Notes under the pieces: generated by a model
Seen by the model: only the letters and a program-made list of their open reading frames with translations
Told to the model about the DNA's origin: nothing
Database searches by the model: none
Part shown: positions 10,201-18,591 of the stretch, one piece after another
Layout of the letters: the number at the start of each line of letters is the position of its first letter
Numbering within the stretch: position 1 is the stretch's first letter
Translations under genes and position numbers: made by a program
Source: JACIYW01 sp014359745
Lineage (GTDB): Bacteria; Pseudomonadota; Alphaproteobacteria; Rhodobacterales; Rhodobacteraceae
DNA: 64,000 bases
Assembly: GCA_050433985.1 (NCBI GenBank)
Contig: JBNPWE010000016.1
Coordinates: forward strand, 3,863-67,862
Direction: 5' to 3'

Positions 10201-10843
10201 GCTGGCGTTTGCGATAGCGCTTGAGCAGGTCAAGAAAGCCCTGCCAGGCGGCATTGTCAGCCTCGGCATCGCTTTCCTGGGTGGTATAGCGCCCGGCGGT
10301 ATCGATCAGCACCGCGTCATCGGTGAACCACCAGTCGCAGTTGCGGGTGCCGCCCACCCCGCCGATGGCCGCGGCACCCCCCGCCGTGTCGGCCAGCGGA
10401 AACGACAGGCCGGAATTGACGATGGCGGTGGTCTTGCCCGCGCCGGGCGGGCCGATCATCAGATACCAGGGCAGTTCATAGATGCTGGCGCGCCCGCGCC
10501 GGGATTTGCGCAATTGCGCCATGGCGCTGCGCATCTTGGCGCGCATCTCGTCCATCTCGCCGGTGAGCACCTCGTCGCCGGTATCCACGGACTCGACGAT
10601 CTCTTCGGTCATCTTGCGGTCGCGGCGGCGGCGCAGCACCCACAGCAGGGTCGGGATCATGAAGGCCAGCACCGCGATCACCGCGATGGTGATGATGCGC
10701 GCGCGCACCGGATCAAGCGGGCGATCCTCTCCCCACAGGATCAGCGGGCCGAAATACCACACGCAGGCCCCCAGGACCACGACGATCACCAGGGTCAGGA
10801 ACCAGCCGTTGCGCAACCCACGGAGAAATTTTCTGAACAACAT
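7211..10843 (-). CDS. tssM: T6SS membrane complex protein TssM (IcmF)
   Basis: A 1210-residue inner-membrane protein of the baseplate-to-envelope complex. Two N-terminal membrane segments (about 13-33 and 49-70) precede a cytoplasmic nucleotide-binding domain with an intact Walker A GPPGAGKT at 131-138, a Walker B-like VLIDTAGRY at 178-186 and FTKADL near 265. A third membrane segment at about 458-474 leads to a large periplasmic region ending in the ImcF-related C-terminal domain. The start overlaps the tssL stop in a TGATG, which keeps the two partners in ratio. No tssJ lipoprotein gene, the usual outer-membrane partner of TssM, was found. Confidence 0.96.
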   Translation of the reverse strand: MLFRKFLRGLRNGWFLTLVIVVVLGACVWYFGPLILWGEDRPLDPVRARIITIAVIAVLAFMIPTLLWVLRRRRDRKMTEEIVESVDTGDEVLTGEMDEMRAKMRSAMAQLRKSRRGRASIYELPWYLMIGPPGAGKTTAIVNSGLSFPLADTAGGAAAIGGVGGTRNCDWWFTDDAVLIDTAGRYTTQESDAEADNAAWQGFLDLLKRYRKRQPVNGALIAISLSDLSMTDELTQAAHARAIRRRLHELREKLGVRFPVYVLFTKADLIAGFQEFFEPLGREAREQIWGFTLPLEAKTRKAAARTEARTEENPAIAGFDTEFALLLERLNAQSLERMQSETDPQRRSLVAGFPPQLATLRQVARDFLAEVFQDNRYEHRQMLRGVYFTSGTQEGTPIDRLMMGMARTFGIGRQAIGSGRGTGRSFFLTRLFLNVVFREAGLVSADDKVERRYRWARRGAIAAVVLVAAAAAGLWTRSYLGNRALLAASNAAIEDYRAAAALIPGSPIGDTDLPGVVPALNILRDMPAGLASGRADPAGDLGWGLYQGPVLASTARQSYRAALNEHLLPRLILRLEEQMLANINNPDLLYEALKIYLMLGAQGPMNTRLVKDWMRIDWSIAFPGPDRETLREDLARHLDTLLSEPRVQIALNGPLIERVRIILLEMPMAERVYNGILNSPAAQALPQLRLTDVGGPAVARVMTRSSGKPLGEGVEGIFTWNGFHDVFLGEALGVARRIQGESWVLGPQGEAEQSDAALLALSRDVLDLYYSDYVERYDTLMGDIDIIPLQSLSHAVEVVNVLSGPTSPLVNILTAISKETSLTKSRAILDTSAAKAGLSTVAEREVLSNLDATSQSLFSALSSAAENRLAGAAPPPPPGAYVENRFDWLHQLVERPEGQPSQLDGLIGTLGEVYRELNRLSFSGAQTLGGGGFAAAPEATALSRLQQGVANMPGPLPRWVTQVAQGASGITADGTRASLNATWQSEVLPFCTQALGNRYPMTRRAQADTSMQDFGRLFAPDGLIDGFFKQNLAKFVDTRTNPWSFRPGAGTDLGIAPGVLQQFQNAAAIRDAFFATGGAVPSVAFQITPEALDPKAKSVQLKIDGTAVDFSHKDGVPGPTAITWPGQVGMAQIAFVPPPAGSQGGMRFDGPWGWFRLLDAAEVRRTNVSDRNRIIFNIGGQIAIFQMQSGSVLNPFALPALGQFSCPESF

Positions 10844-12288
10844 CAGTTGGCCGCCTTCAACAGGATGATTTCGATGCGCCGGTTCTTGGCCCGGCCTTCG
10901 CGGGTGGCGTTGTCGGCGATCGGTTCCTTGTCGCCGCGCCCCTCGGCCGACAGGCGCGCGGGATCGGACAGGATGCCCTCCAGCCGCTTGCGCACCGAAT
11001 CCGCGCGCGCCAGCGACAGCGCCATGTTGTTGGGAAAGCGCGCGGTCGCGATCGGCTGCGCATCGGAATGCCCGGCGATGATCACCTGGCCGGGCTGATC
11101 TTCCAGCGCCGCCCCGACATTTTCCAGCGGTTTCCTGAACCGGTCGGTCAGCACATCCGATCCCGATCCGAACATGCCCGATCCGGCCAGCAGGATGGTG
11201 ATGCGGCTGACATCTTCAGACACCTCGACGATGCCATCGGCGATTTCCTGTTCCAGAAAGCCCTTGACCCGGTTCAATTGCTGGGGCGGCGGCGGCGGCG
11301 GGGGGGGCGGCGGCGGCGCCAGCCGTTCCAGCGTCGGCACCGCGCCGCCGTCAAGCGTGGCAAGCCGCCCCGCCACCCGTTCGGTCGCGCCGCTCAGCGC
11401 CCAGGAAACGCCGATGAACATCCCCGACAGCAGCACCGCCAGGACGATCGTGGCGATCCACACCGGTTTCCAGGCCGACAGGCGGCGGTGCGGGCGATCG
11501 ACACCGGCCCAATGCGGCGACAGATCGGTTTCGACCGGCCCGCGCTGCGCGCGGATCAGCCGCGCCAGGCCCGCGCGGATGTTGAGATGTTTCTCGCCGC
11601 CGCCCTGTTCGATGCGCAGCCGCCCCTCGAACCCGAGGCTGAGGCACATGTAAAGGAATTCCAGCAGGTCCAGATTGCGCTGCGGTTCCTGTTCCAGCCG
11701 CGCCAGCAGATCATAGAACCGGTCGCCGCCCACGGTTTCGCGGTGAAAGGTGGCGACCATGGATTGCAGCCCCCAGGAAGAATTCTCTCCCCAGGGGGTG
11801 TTGAGCACCACATCGTCAAGCGTCGCACAGATCGCATAGCGCGCCACCTTGACCTGCTGCGGATCAAGCCCCGCCGACAGCGCGCGGCTCTCGAACCCGC
11901 GCACCTCGGCCACCACATTGCGGCGCAGCGCGTCGGGGTCCAGGTGCTGGGCGCGGTTGCGGATCCGGGACACCAGCGAAAACAGCGTGGCCGCGCAGGC
12001 ATTGAGCCGGTTCATCCCGGTCAGCCCCAGGGTGATCGGGCTGTCGGCGGCGGTCTTGCCCCCCCCCGCCGCGCCCCCCGCCGCGCCCCCGGCAGCCCCC
12101 CCCGTTGGCGATTGCGGCACGCCAAAGGCATCGGGGGCACCGGATTGCGGGCCGGGTTGCTGGCCGGATTGCTGGACAGGCGGTTGCGGCGTGGCCGCCA
12201 TGCCGCCGCCCAGACGCCCGCCGGGGTTGGGCTTGATCACCGTGCGTTCGCCATCCTGCGGTTCCGAGAACGGATCATTGCCAGCCAT
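10843..12288 (-). CDS. tssL: T6SS protein TssL (DotU) fused to a C-terminal OmpA peptidoglycan-binding domain
   Basis: A 481-residue protein with a Pro/Gly-rich N terminus, a DotU domain (NRLNACAATLFSLVSRIR onwards), one membrane segment, a run of about eleven prolines, and an OmpA-like domain carrying GHSDAQPIA and ending in NRRIEIILL. The OmpA part binds peptidoglycan and anchors the membrane complex, which may help compensate for the missing TssJ. TssL is a known phosphorylation target of the T6SS kinase in Agrobacterium. The ATG at 12288 is chosen because AAAGGA lies six bases upstream; the frame extends further up to 12333 without support. Poly-Pro is encoded by a GGC/GGG-rich tract near 11286-11320 that could slip. 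Confidence 0.95.
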   Translation of the reverse strand: MAGNDPFSEPQDGERTVIKPNPGGRLGGGMAATPQPPVQQSGQQPGPQSGAPDAFGVPQSPTGGAAGGAAGGAAGGGKTAADSPITLGLTGMNRLNACAATLFSLVSRIRNRAQHLDPDALRRNVVAEVRGFESRALSAGLDPQQVKVARYAICATLDDVVLNTPWGENSSWGLQSMVATFHRETVGGDRFYDLLARLEQEPQRNLDLLEFLYMCLSLGFEGRLRIEQGGGEKHLNIRAGLARLIRAQRGPVETDLSPHWAGVDRPHRRLSAWKPVWIATIVLAVLLSGMFIGVSWALSGATERVAGRLATLDGGAVPTLERLAPPPPPPPPPPPQQLNRVKGFLEQEIADGIVEVSEDVSRITILLAGSGMFGSGSDVLTDRFRKPLENVGAALEDQPGQVIIAGHSDAQPIATARFPNNMALSLARADSVRKRLEGILSDPARLSAEGRGDKEPIADNATREGRAKNRRIEIILLKAAN

Positions 12289-12380
12289 CGCGTATCCTTT
12301 CTGCCGCAGCCGCACACCGGCCCCAAAAATCATCCATCGAAATCACGCACCAGAATCACCCACCAGAATCACCCAGTCCC

Positions 12381-13721
12381 TCAGCCTTCCCGGATCGCCC
12401 AAAGCTCCATCACCAGGCCCGGATAATCGCCTGAAACATGCACCGCGATGCCGCCCGATGTGGTCATCTTGCGCCAATAAGGGCTGTTGCGGTCAAGTTC
12501 GAAATAGACGACGCCGGCATGATAGGGGATCTGGCGCGGGGCCACCGGCAGCGGCCGCAAGGTGATGCCGGGCAGCGCCGAATTGACCAGTTGCCGGATC
12601 TCTTCGACCGGGCCGATCTTGGCATGGCTGGCGAAATGGCGGCGCACGGTTTCGGCGGGCACATCGGCATTGACCGCCAGCACGAACCCCGCCGTGCCCA
12701 CCAGCTTGCGGTCGGCGATGACGCCCACCGAAATCCCGAACTTGCGCGGATCAAGCCGGATCGCGGTGGCCGTCTGTTCCAGCACCGAACTGAGGTACTG
12801 GCGCAGGGTGCGGATCACCGGCGCGAAACTGGCCGTCAGATCGTCATGGCGATAGGGCGGAAATTCTGGCGCCTTCTTCTCCCCGGTCATGAAACCGGCA
12901 AGCTCGCCCGCCAGCATGATGCAATCGCGGTAGAACGCCTCGGGGTGGACGTTTTCGCGCCCCGCCAGATGGCGGATCAGCGGCAGGGTGCGGTTGACCG
13001 ACAGCAAGAGCAGGAAATCCTGGATCTCGGCGACGCCGCGCGCGGTGCCCGCCTCGGCCAGACGCCCGGCCAGCGCGGTCATGCGGTGGCCCAGCAATCC
13101 TTCGAGTTCGCGCAGGAACCCTGCCAGCGGCGCCGCGGCGCGGATATCAAGGCAGGTCGGCACAAAGCCGCGGTCAAGCACCACCTCGCGGTCGGGGCGC
13201 ACCTCGATGATGCGCGCAACCGGGATCGCCAGCCGGTCGGCCAGGTCATCGACCGCCAGCGCGAATTGCAGCCGCAGCTTGCCCACCCCCAGGGTCACGG
13301 CCTTGGTGCTGTCGCCCATGGTGTCGGTCACTTCCATCTCGGCCGGGCGCAGCCGCGCGGCCGACCGTTCGGCCCCGGTCAGATCGACCTCGGCAGCGCC
13401 GGGCCGCCGCGCGGGCAGGGCCAGGTAGACCACGCAATCCTTGATGGTCTCGGGCACTTCCAGCGCCGGGGGGTGATCATCCGATCCCGGCACCCGGAAC
13501 ACCACCCCGTCATGGGTGAGCCCGGCGCATTCCGACAGGGCGAACTGCCCGATCTTCAGCGCGCCCTCGTCGATCTCGATCTTCGAGAACCCCCAGCCAT
13601 GCGGCACCAGCCGTTCGGCCAGCCCCGCGATCAGCGCTTCGGTGTGGCGGTCGGCCTGCTGAAAATGATGGGGTTGCAGGAACAGCCCCTCGGTCCACAG
13701 AACCCTGTTGTCCCAGGCCAT
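12381..13721 (-). CDS. tssK: T6SS baseplate protein TssK
   Basis: A 446-residue protein that links the baseplate wedge to the TssL/TssM membrane complex in the cytoplasm. It opens with the characteristic TssK N terminus WTEGLFLQPHHFQQADRH and is of normal family length, ending in ISGDYPGL-type sequence (seen as HVSGDYPGLVMELWAIRE). It lies 92 bases upstream of tssL in the same orientation; the gap holds a 13-bp direct repeat (ACCAGAATCACCC twice) and a clear ribosome-binding site for tssL. tagH lies upstream. Confidence 0.95.
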   Translation of the reverse strand: MAWDNRVLWTEGLFLQPHHFQQADRHTEALIAGLAERLVPHGWGFSKIEIDEGALKIGQFALSECAGLTHDGVVFRVPGSDDHPPALEVPETIKDCVVYLALPARRPGAAEVDLTGAERSAARLRPAEMEVTDTMGDSTKAVTLGVGKLRLQFALAVDDLADRLAIPVARIIEVRPDREVVLDRGFVPTCLDIRAAAPLAGFLRELEGLLGHRMTALAGRLAEAGTARGVAEIQDFLLLLSVNRTLPLIRHLAGRENVHPEAFYRDCIMLAGELAGFMTGEKKAPEFPPYRHDDLTASFAPVIRTLRQYLSSVLEQTATAIRLDPRKFGISVGVIADRKLVGTAGFVLAVNADVPAETVRRHFASHAKIGPVEEIRQLVNSALPGITLRPLPVAPRQIPYHAGVVYFELDRNSPYWRKMTTSGGIAVHVSGDYPGLVMELWAIREG

Positions 13722-13795
13722 TCAGGCGCCCTTCCCGACAAGGTTATGCGGGCCGGGCCGACCTGTGCGGGGATGGGGGGTCTTCGATCGGATAA

Positions 13796-15445
13796 TCACG
13801 GTTTTGGCCCTTTCAGACGGTCAAGCTGTTCTTGATAGGCGCGGGCGAATTCGCGGCTGAACAGGTCGTGGAATTCGTTTTCGGCCTGGTCCGATATCTC
13901 GGCGAACAGCTTTTCATAGACTTCCCAATACCGGGCCTTGCGGCCCCGCAACAGCCCGGTCAGCCCGCCGCCGGTTTCGATCCTGCTTTCCAGAACCCTG
14001 GGATCAAGCCGCGCCAGAACCCCGCGGATCGCGGCCTGCATGCCGGTGACCATCGCCACCTCATGGGCCTTGATATCATCGAGCGCCTCGATGGTGGCGG
14101 CGTCGGCGTCCAGATAGCCCTGGCGCGCCGGGCGCACCAGCGCTTCCACCGCCTGTTCGGGGCTGACCGAGAATTTCAGCGGGTTGTTGGCGCCGCGGCT
14201 GATCATCGTGGCGTTGATGCGAAATTCCGACTTGATCGAGGTGCGGGTCATCAGAATTTCGCGCAGCCCCCCGACCATAAGCGCCATCACCCGGCCCATG
14301 CGCGCCATCGTGTCGGTCAGCTCGGCATCGGGGATCGCCAGATCCCCGGCCCCGGCGGCGGCAAGAAAGGCGCGCGCGGGCGCATCCGCTGCGGCGGAGG
14401 GGGCAGGTGGCGGCGGCGCGGGATGTGCTGCGGGATGTGCGGCGGGATGCCGGGTTTGCGGGCGCGGCAGATCGGGGCGTTCGCGCGGTTGGGGGGGGTG
14501 CGAATCTTCGGCGAAAGGATCGGCGGGGGATGATGATGCAATGCCAGGGGGCACGGCGGCGGGCGTGGCGGCGGGTTCAACCGGGGAAGCGATTGGGGGC
14601 GCGACCGATGGCGCAGGCGGAAACGGCTCGGCCGGGGGCACGGGTCGCGCAGGGGCCGGGCGCAGGGGTGGCGTGGCGGGCGGCGCAGGAATGCTTTCGG
14701 GAATGCTTTCTGCGGACGGGGCCAGCAGATCATCATCCCAGTCTTCGGGGATCACCGGTGCGGCCTGATTGCGCGGGGTGAAGGCATCCAGCGGCGAGGC
14801 CCCGTGTTGTTGCGCCGAGGCCCCCTGCCCGGCAAAAGGATCGGCGGCGGGGCCAAGCAGCGGCGCGTCATCCTCGCCCAGCGGCGGCAGCAGCCCGTCT
14901 TCGTCGAATGCCTCCTGGCGTATGGCGCGCGGCCCGGTCGGGCCTGTGCCGCCGTCCAGCAGATCATCCAGGAAATCGCCGCCGCCGCCGGGGGCCGACC
15001 GGCCCGGATCATCCAGCAGATCCAGCCCGCCCGCATCGCGATCGGCCCGGCCCGGCGATATCGGCGCCTCGGCCGCCGGATCGGCCAGCCCGGCCATCGG
15101 ATCTTGCGATCCGCGCGCCCCCATCGCATCGCCGGTGATCGACACCACCAGTTCATAGGCGCCGATCGACAGGATGTCGCCATCATGCAGCGGCGTCGAG
15201 ACCTGCCCCAGCGGCACCTTGCCATAATTCAGAAACGTGCCGTTCGACGACAGATCGATCACCACGATATTGCCGTTGTGGTTCTCGATCGCGCAATGGT
15301 TCTTGGAAATGATCCGGTCGGGATCGGGCAGTTGCAGATCGTTGGCATCGCCCCGGCCAATGGTCAGGCTGGGCCCCGCCATGGTGACGGGTTCGCCCTT
15401 GCCCGGCACCATGCCGGTGGATTGGAAACGCAGGGTCACAGGCAT
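13796..15445 (-). CDS. tagH: T6SS-associated FHA-domain protein TagH (ImpI/Fha)
   Basis: A 549-residue protein with an N-terminal FHA domain (about 20-105), which binds phosphothreonine: IGRGDANDLQ, SKNHCAIENHNG and LSSNGTFLN are all present. The middle (about 110-350) is disordered and rich in Pro, Ala and Asp, with LDLLDD, FLDDLLDG and DWDDDLLAP motifs. The C-terminal 180 residues match the TagH-specific domain (MALMVGGLREIL, then INATMISRGANNPLKFS). The FHA domain would read the output of the PpkA-like kinase and promote assembly. It lies between the PAAR gene, only eight bases away, and tssK. Confidence 0.94.
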   Translation of the reverse strand: MPVTLRFQSTGMVPGKGEPVTMAGPSLTIGRGDANDLQLPDPDRIISKNHCAIENHNGNIVVIDLSSNGTFLNYGKVPLGQVSTPLHDGDILSIGAYELVVSITGDAMGARGSQDPMAGLADPAAEAPISPGRADRDAGGLDLLDDPGRSAPGGGGDFLDDLLDGGTGPTGPRAIRQEAFDEDGLLPPLGEDDAPLLGPAADPFAGQGASAQQHGASPLDAFTPRNQAAPVIPEDWDDDLLAPSAESIPESIPAPPATPPLRPAPARPVPPAEPFPPAPSVAPPIASPVEPAATPAAVPPGIASSSPADPFAEDSHPPQPRERPDLPRPQTRHPAAHPAAHPAPPPPAPSAAADAPARAFLAAAGAGDLAIPDAELTDTMARMGRVMALMVGGLREILMTRTSIKSEFRINATMISRGANNPLKFSVSPEQAVEALVRPARQGYLDADAATIEALDDIKAHEVAMVTGMQAAIRGVLARLDPRVLESRIETGGGLTGLLRGRKARYWEVYEKLFAEISDQAENEFHDLFSREFARAYQEQLDRLKGPKP

Positions 15446-15452
15446 CGGGCGG

Positions 15453-15743
15453 TCAGCCTCCGGTCAGAACGGTGAAACAGCCAAGGGTGATCGCCCCCCC
15501 GGCGGCGCACTGATCGCCGATCCGCGCGGCGGGCAGTTTCTGGATCAGCACCGTGGCCGATCCCTTGGCGACAGGATGGAGCACCGGCGGCAGGATGCCC
15601 GCGCAGATATCGGTGACACGCGCGGCGGGCAGGTATTGCACCAGCACCGTGAGGGCGCCGGGCGCGGTGATCGGCAGCGGGCTGCCCACGGTCAGCGGGC
15701 AGATATGCATGTCGGTCAGGCGGGCCTGTGGGGGGCCGGGCAT
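15453..15743 (-). CDS. PAAR-domain spike-tip protein
   Basis: A 96-residue PAAR protein that caps the VgrG spike and sharpens the T6SS tip. The PAAR pattern is repeated through the sequence: PAARVTD and PAARIGD, with a Cys/His set for zinc binding (MHICP, DICAG, HPVAKG, DQCAAGG). It is a bare PAAR with no effector extension. Its start overlaps the upstream stop in TGATG, so it is coupled to the DUF6931-like gene, which in turn follows vgrG; the three form a spike cassette. Confidence 0.94.
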   Translation of the reverse strand: MPGPPQARLTDMHICPLTVGSPLPITAPGALTVLVQYLPAARVTDICAGILPPVLHPVAKGSATVLIQKLPAARIGDQCAAGGAITLGCFTVLTGG

Positions 15744-16444
15744 CAGGAAGCTCCTTTCGGGAGTGTCGGCGCGGCGGGCGCCGCCCTGGCCGGCGCCGGT
15801 TCCCTGGGGTCCACATTGCCATTGCCGCCACGGGCAATGTCAAGACCGCGATCGATCAGCATTTGCAGATGATCGTCAAAGCGGGCGCTGTTGGCCCTGG
15901 CCGACAGCATGTTCATGGTCTGCACCATCGCCGCAACCGCGTTGGGCGGCGCGGGAAAATCGGCGAATTCGCCCGGTCCCAGCGTGCCCGCGGCATAAAG
16001 CGCGGCAATCGCGCAATAGACCGTGTCGTCATTGGCGGCGGCGGTGTCGATGGCCTGTTTCGCGGCGGCGCGGCTGTCGTCATTGGGCTGGAACACCCAG
16101 GCCTCGGCGGCGGCCAGCGGGCGCGGCACCTCCTTGCCCCCGCCAGCCCGGTCGGGGCCAGCCCGGTCGGGGCCAGTCAGGTCGGGGCCAGCCCGGTCGG
16201 GGCCAGTCAGGTCGCGCGCGGCCAGGCAGGCCCACCACACCGCCTGGCGCGGGGGCAGTGCCGCGGCCAGCAACTGCATCACGTCAAGCCAGGCCGCGGC
16301 ATCGGCCAGTTCGCCCAGCACCGCGGGCACCAATGCCGCGGCGGGGGCCTTTACCGGCGTCTCAAGCGTGATGTTGCAGCGCGCCAGAACCCGCGCGGCG
16401 GGTTCGGGTGGCAGTTTCTTCAGATCGTCGAACCGCGCGCCCAT
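15743..16444 (-). CDS. DUF6931-like protein between VgrG and PAAR, with GPDxx repeats
   Basis: A 233-residue protein of unknown function. The N-terminal half is helical (LARCNITLETPVKAPAAALV, then AAAWLDVMQLLAAALPPR), a central linker holds four to five GPD-x-x pentapeptides, and the C-terminal half is Ala-rich and helical (AAAEAWVFQPND, AIDTAAANDDTVYCAIAALYAAG). It resembles DUF6931 proteins, which I recall from alphaproteobacterial T6SS loci; this is a tentative match. The position between vgrG and PAAR suggests a spike adaptor or chaperone. The ATG at 16444 is preferred over an upstream ATG at 16468 because GGGAGG lies about seven bases before it. Confidence 0.7.
   Translation of the reverse strand: MGARFDDLKKLPPEPAARVLARCNITLETPVKAPAAALVPAVLGELADAAAWLDVMQLLAAALPPRQAVWWACLAARDLTGPDRAGPDLTGPDRAGPDRAGGGKEVPRPLAAAEAWVFQPNDDSRAAAKQAIDTAAANDDTVYCAIAALYAAGTLGPGEFADFPAPPNAVAAMVQTMNMLSARANSARFDDHLQMLIDRGLDIARGGNGNVDPREPAPARAAPAAPTLPKGAS
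16144..16212. repeat. 15-bp tandem repeat coding GPDRA/GPDLT
   Basis: Four full and one partial copies of a 15-bp unit (CAGCCCGGTCGGGGC and a CAGTCAGG variant) lie in frame inside the DUF6931-like gene. Each copy encodes one Gly-Pro-Asp-x-x pentapeptide. Copy-number change would keep the frame. Confidence 0.85.
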
Positions 16445-16470
16445 GGCGGTACCTCCCGTTGTCCGCATCT

Positions 16471-18555
16471 CTAGTTGATCAGCGTCACGCCGCCCTTGAG
16501 GATCAGCGAGGCCGCGCCTTCGACCTTGGTCACCGCCTGCCCCGACACGGTGACGGTCGGGGCCTTGATCGTCACCCCCGCATTGTCGATGGTGATCGAC
16601 GATCCGCCCACCGACAGCTTGATCTCTATCGCCGCCGAGATGGCGATCTTGGCATTCGAGCTTTCGGTGATATTGCCCGACACCGTGACATCGCGCTTGC
16701 CCGATACGCTCAGCGCCATGTCCGAGGCCACGGTTTCGGTCAGATTGGCGCCGATGTCCATGGTGCGGTCGGCGCCCACGGTCAGGCTGTCGTTCACGCC
16801 GATATCCTCGGTCTTGTCGGTGGCGATGGTGCGGAATTCGCTGCCGGTTTCCACCGTCAGGGTCTTGTCGCCGGTCTTGATGGTTTCGGTCTTGTGGTGG
16901 TGGATGGTCTGGGTCAAGTCGCCGGGGTCTTTCTTGTCGAGGCCGATGTTGATGACCGCGTTGTTTTCCACCGTCTGGAAATAATCCTTTTCGGAATGGA
17001 AGCGGATGAATTCCGCGTCTTTCTTGTCTTCGAACACCAGTTCGTTGTAATTCGCGGCCCCGCCGCCCTTGGTCGATCGGGTCTGGATGCCCGATTGGGT
17101 CATGTTGGCGGGCAGCGCATAGGGCGGCATGGTGTCGGCATTATAAAGCATGCCGGTGCAGATCGGGCGATCGGGATCGCCATCCTCGAACTGGATCACC
17201 ACCTCCTGGCCGATGCGCGGGATGGCGACAAAGCCCCAGCCCTTGCCCGTCCAGGGCATGACGGTGCGCACCCAGCAGGTGGTGTTCTCGTCGCGCTTGC
17301 CCTCGCGGTCCCAGGGGAACTGCACCTTTATGCGGCCGTATTTGTCGGTGTAGATCTCTTCGCCCGCGGGGCCGGTGACCGTGGCCAGCAGCAGGCCGGG
17401 GATGCGCGGCCAGGGTGTCTTGCGCGGGGTGCGATAGGGGGTGGCCCTGGGGATCACGTCGAAGATGCAGCGATAGGTATCGGTATTGTCGGCGTCGAAC
17501 AGCAACCGGCCGGGCAGGATCTGGGCGCGGGTTTCCTCATCTTCGTAATCGGTTTCGATCTGGATCAGATGGGTGGCGCGGGTGATCAGGTAATCGCCGC
17601 TCCGCGATTTGTCGACCATGTCCCGTAGGGTGAAGGTCTGGCCCACCCCCATGGTGCGCACATTGCCGACGCCCGCGCGGGTGTCATGGCGCGCCGCCTC
17701 GGCCTCCATGCGGATGCGGGCATATTTGTCGCCAAGCGCGGTCTTGCGATGCGGGCCGGGATAATCGTAAAGCTCGGCGTCCTTGTGGCTGTGGCTGCCC
17801 TTGGGGATTGCCTTGATCGCCTTGAGATCGGCGCGCGGGTTCTCGAAATCGTAATCGGTCAGCGTGACCTTGCCAGAGGTCACCCGCCGCGACCCCTGCC
17901 ATTCGAACACATGATCCTCGCGGCGGCGGTATTCGGCCTCGCGCAGGTAGAAATCGATACTGGCATGTCCGGGCACCGCCGCATGGGCGCCCGCATCGTC
18001 GGCGATGACCAGGGTTTCCTTGCCCTGCCGCATCTCGGACCAGTAATAGATGCCCTCTTCCTCGAACAGCCGCGACAGAAAGTCGAAATCGGTTTCGCGG
18101 TGCTGCACGCAATAGACGCGCGCGCCGGTGCCCCTGGCCTTCATGTCGAAATCGGCAAAGCCCATTTCGCCGAAGATCTTCTTGGCGATATCGGGCACGG
18201 TCATGTCCTGGAATATCCGGTTGTCCGATGTCCGGGTCAGGAACCACAGCCAGGGCCGCAGTTGCAGGGTGTAAAGCCCCAGGCCCTGATACAGCCCCAG
18301 CGCCTCTGCCTCGATGCAGGTGCCGCCGAACTGGCGCCAGCTTTCATCGGCGGCCTGGATTTCGATGGTGATCGGCTGGCCGACCACCTTGTCAAGATCC
18401 AGCGCCCGGTCGGGCGACATGAATTCGACGGTGGTGCGGGTCAGTTCGGAAAATCCTTCTTCGATCCGGGCGGCCTTGATGAACATGCGTTCGCGCGGCA
18501 ACGGGCCCTTGATCCGCACCTGCCGGTTTTCCAGAACGGCCTTTTCAGCTGACAT
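16471..18555 (-). CDS. vgrG: T6SS spike protein VgrG (TssI)
   Basis: A 694-residue VgrG forming the trimeric spike on the Hcp tube. The gp27-like part (about 1-370) includes HRETDFDFLSRLFEEEGIYY, the classic VgrG motif. The gp5-like OB fold carries GRIKVQFPWDREG and CWVRTVMPWTGKGWGF, followed by IPRIGQEVVIQFEDGDPDRP. The C terminus is a beta-helix needle of Val/Thr/Asp repeats ending at LKGGVTLIN, with no attached effector domain, so cargo probably binds through PAAR or adaptors. A typical Shine-Dalgarno (AAAGGATG) precedes the ATG at 18555. Confidence 0.97.
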   Translation of the reverse strand: MSAEKAVLENRQVRIKGPLPRERMFIKAARIEEGFSELTRTTVEFMSPDRALDLDKVVGQPITIEIQAADESWRQFGGTCIEAEALGLYQGLGLYTLQLRPWLWFLTRTSDNRIFQDMTVPDIAKKIFGEMGFADFDMKARGTGARVYCVQHRETDFDFLSRLFEEEGIYYWSEMRQGKETLVIADDAGAHAAVPGHASIDFYLREAEYRRREDHVFEWQGSRRVTSGKVTLTDYDFENPRADLKAIKAIPKGSHSHKDAELYDYPGPHRKTALGDKYARIRMEAEAARHDTRAGVGNVRTMGVGQTFTLRDMVDKSRSGDYLITRATHLIQIETDYEDEETRAQILPGRLLFDADNTDTYRCIFDVIPRATPYRTPRKTPWPRIPGLLLATVTGPAGEEIYTDKYGRIKVQFPWDREGKRDENTTCWVRTVMPWTGKGWGFVAIPRIGQEVVIQFEDGDPDRPICTGMLYNADTMPPYALPANMTQSGIQTRSTKGGGAANYNELVFEDKKDAEFIRFHSEKDYFQTVENNAVINIGLDKKDPGDLTQTIHHHKTETIKTGDKTLTVETGSEFRTIATDKTEDIGVNDSLTVGADRTMDIGANLTETVASDMALSVSGKRDVTVSGNITESSNAKIAISAAIEIKLSVGGSSITIDNAGVTIKAPTVTVSGQAVTKVEGAASLILKGGVTLIN

Positions 18556-18591
18556 CGAAACATCCTTTCTCGGTTGCGGCCTGGCCGGGCA

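Noticed and set aside
8462..11098. 878-codon plus-strand frame across tssM and tssL
   Set aside because: It lies opposite two confidently identified T6SS genes and has shadow composition (Arg, His, Gln, Gly) with no domain.
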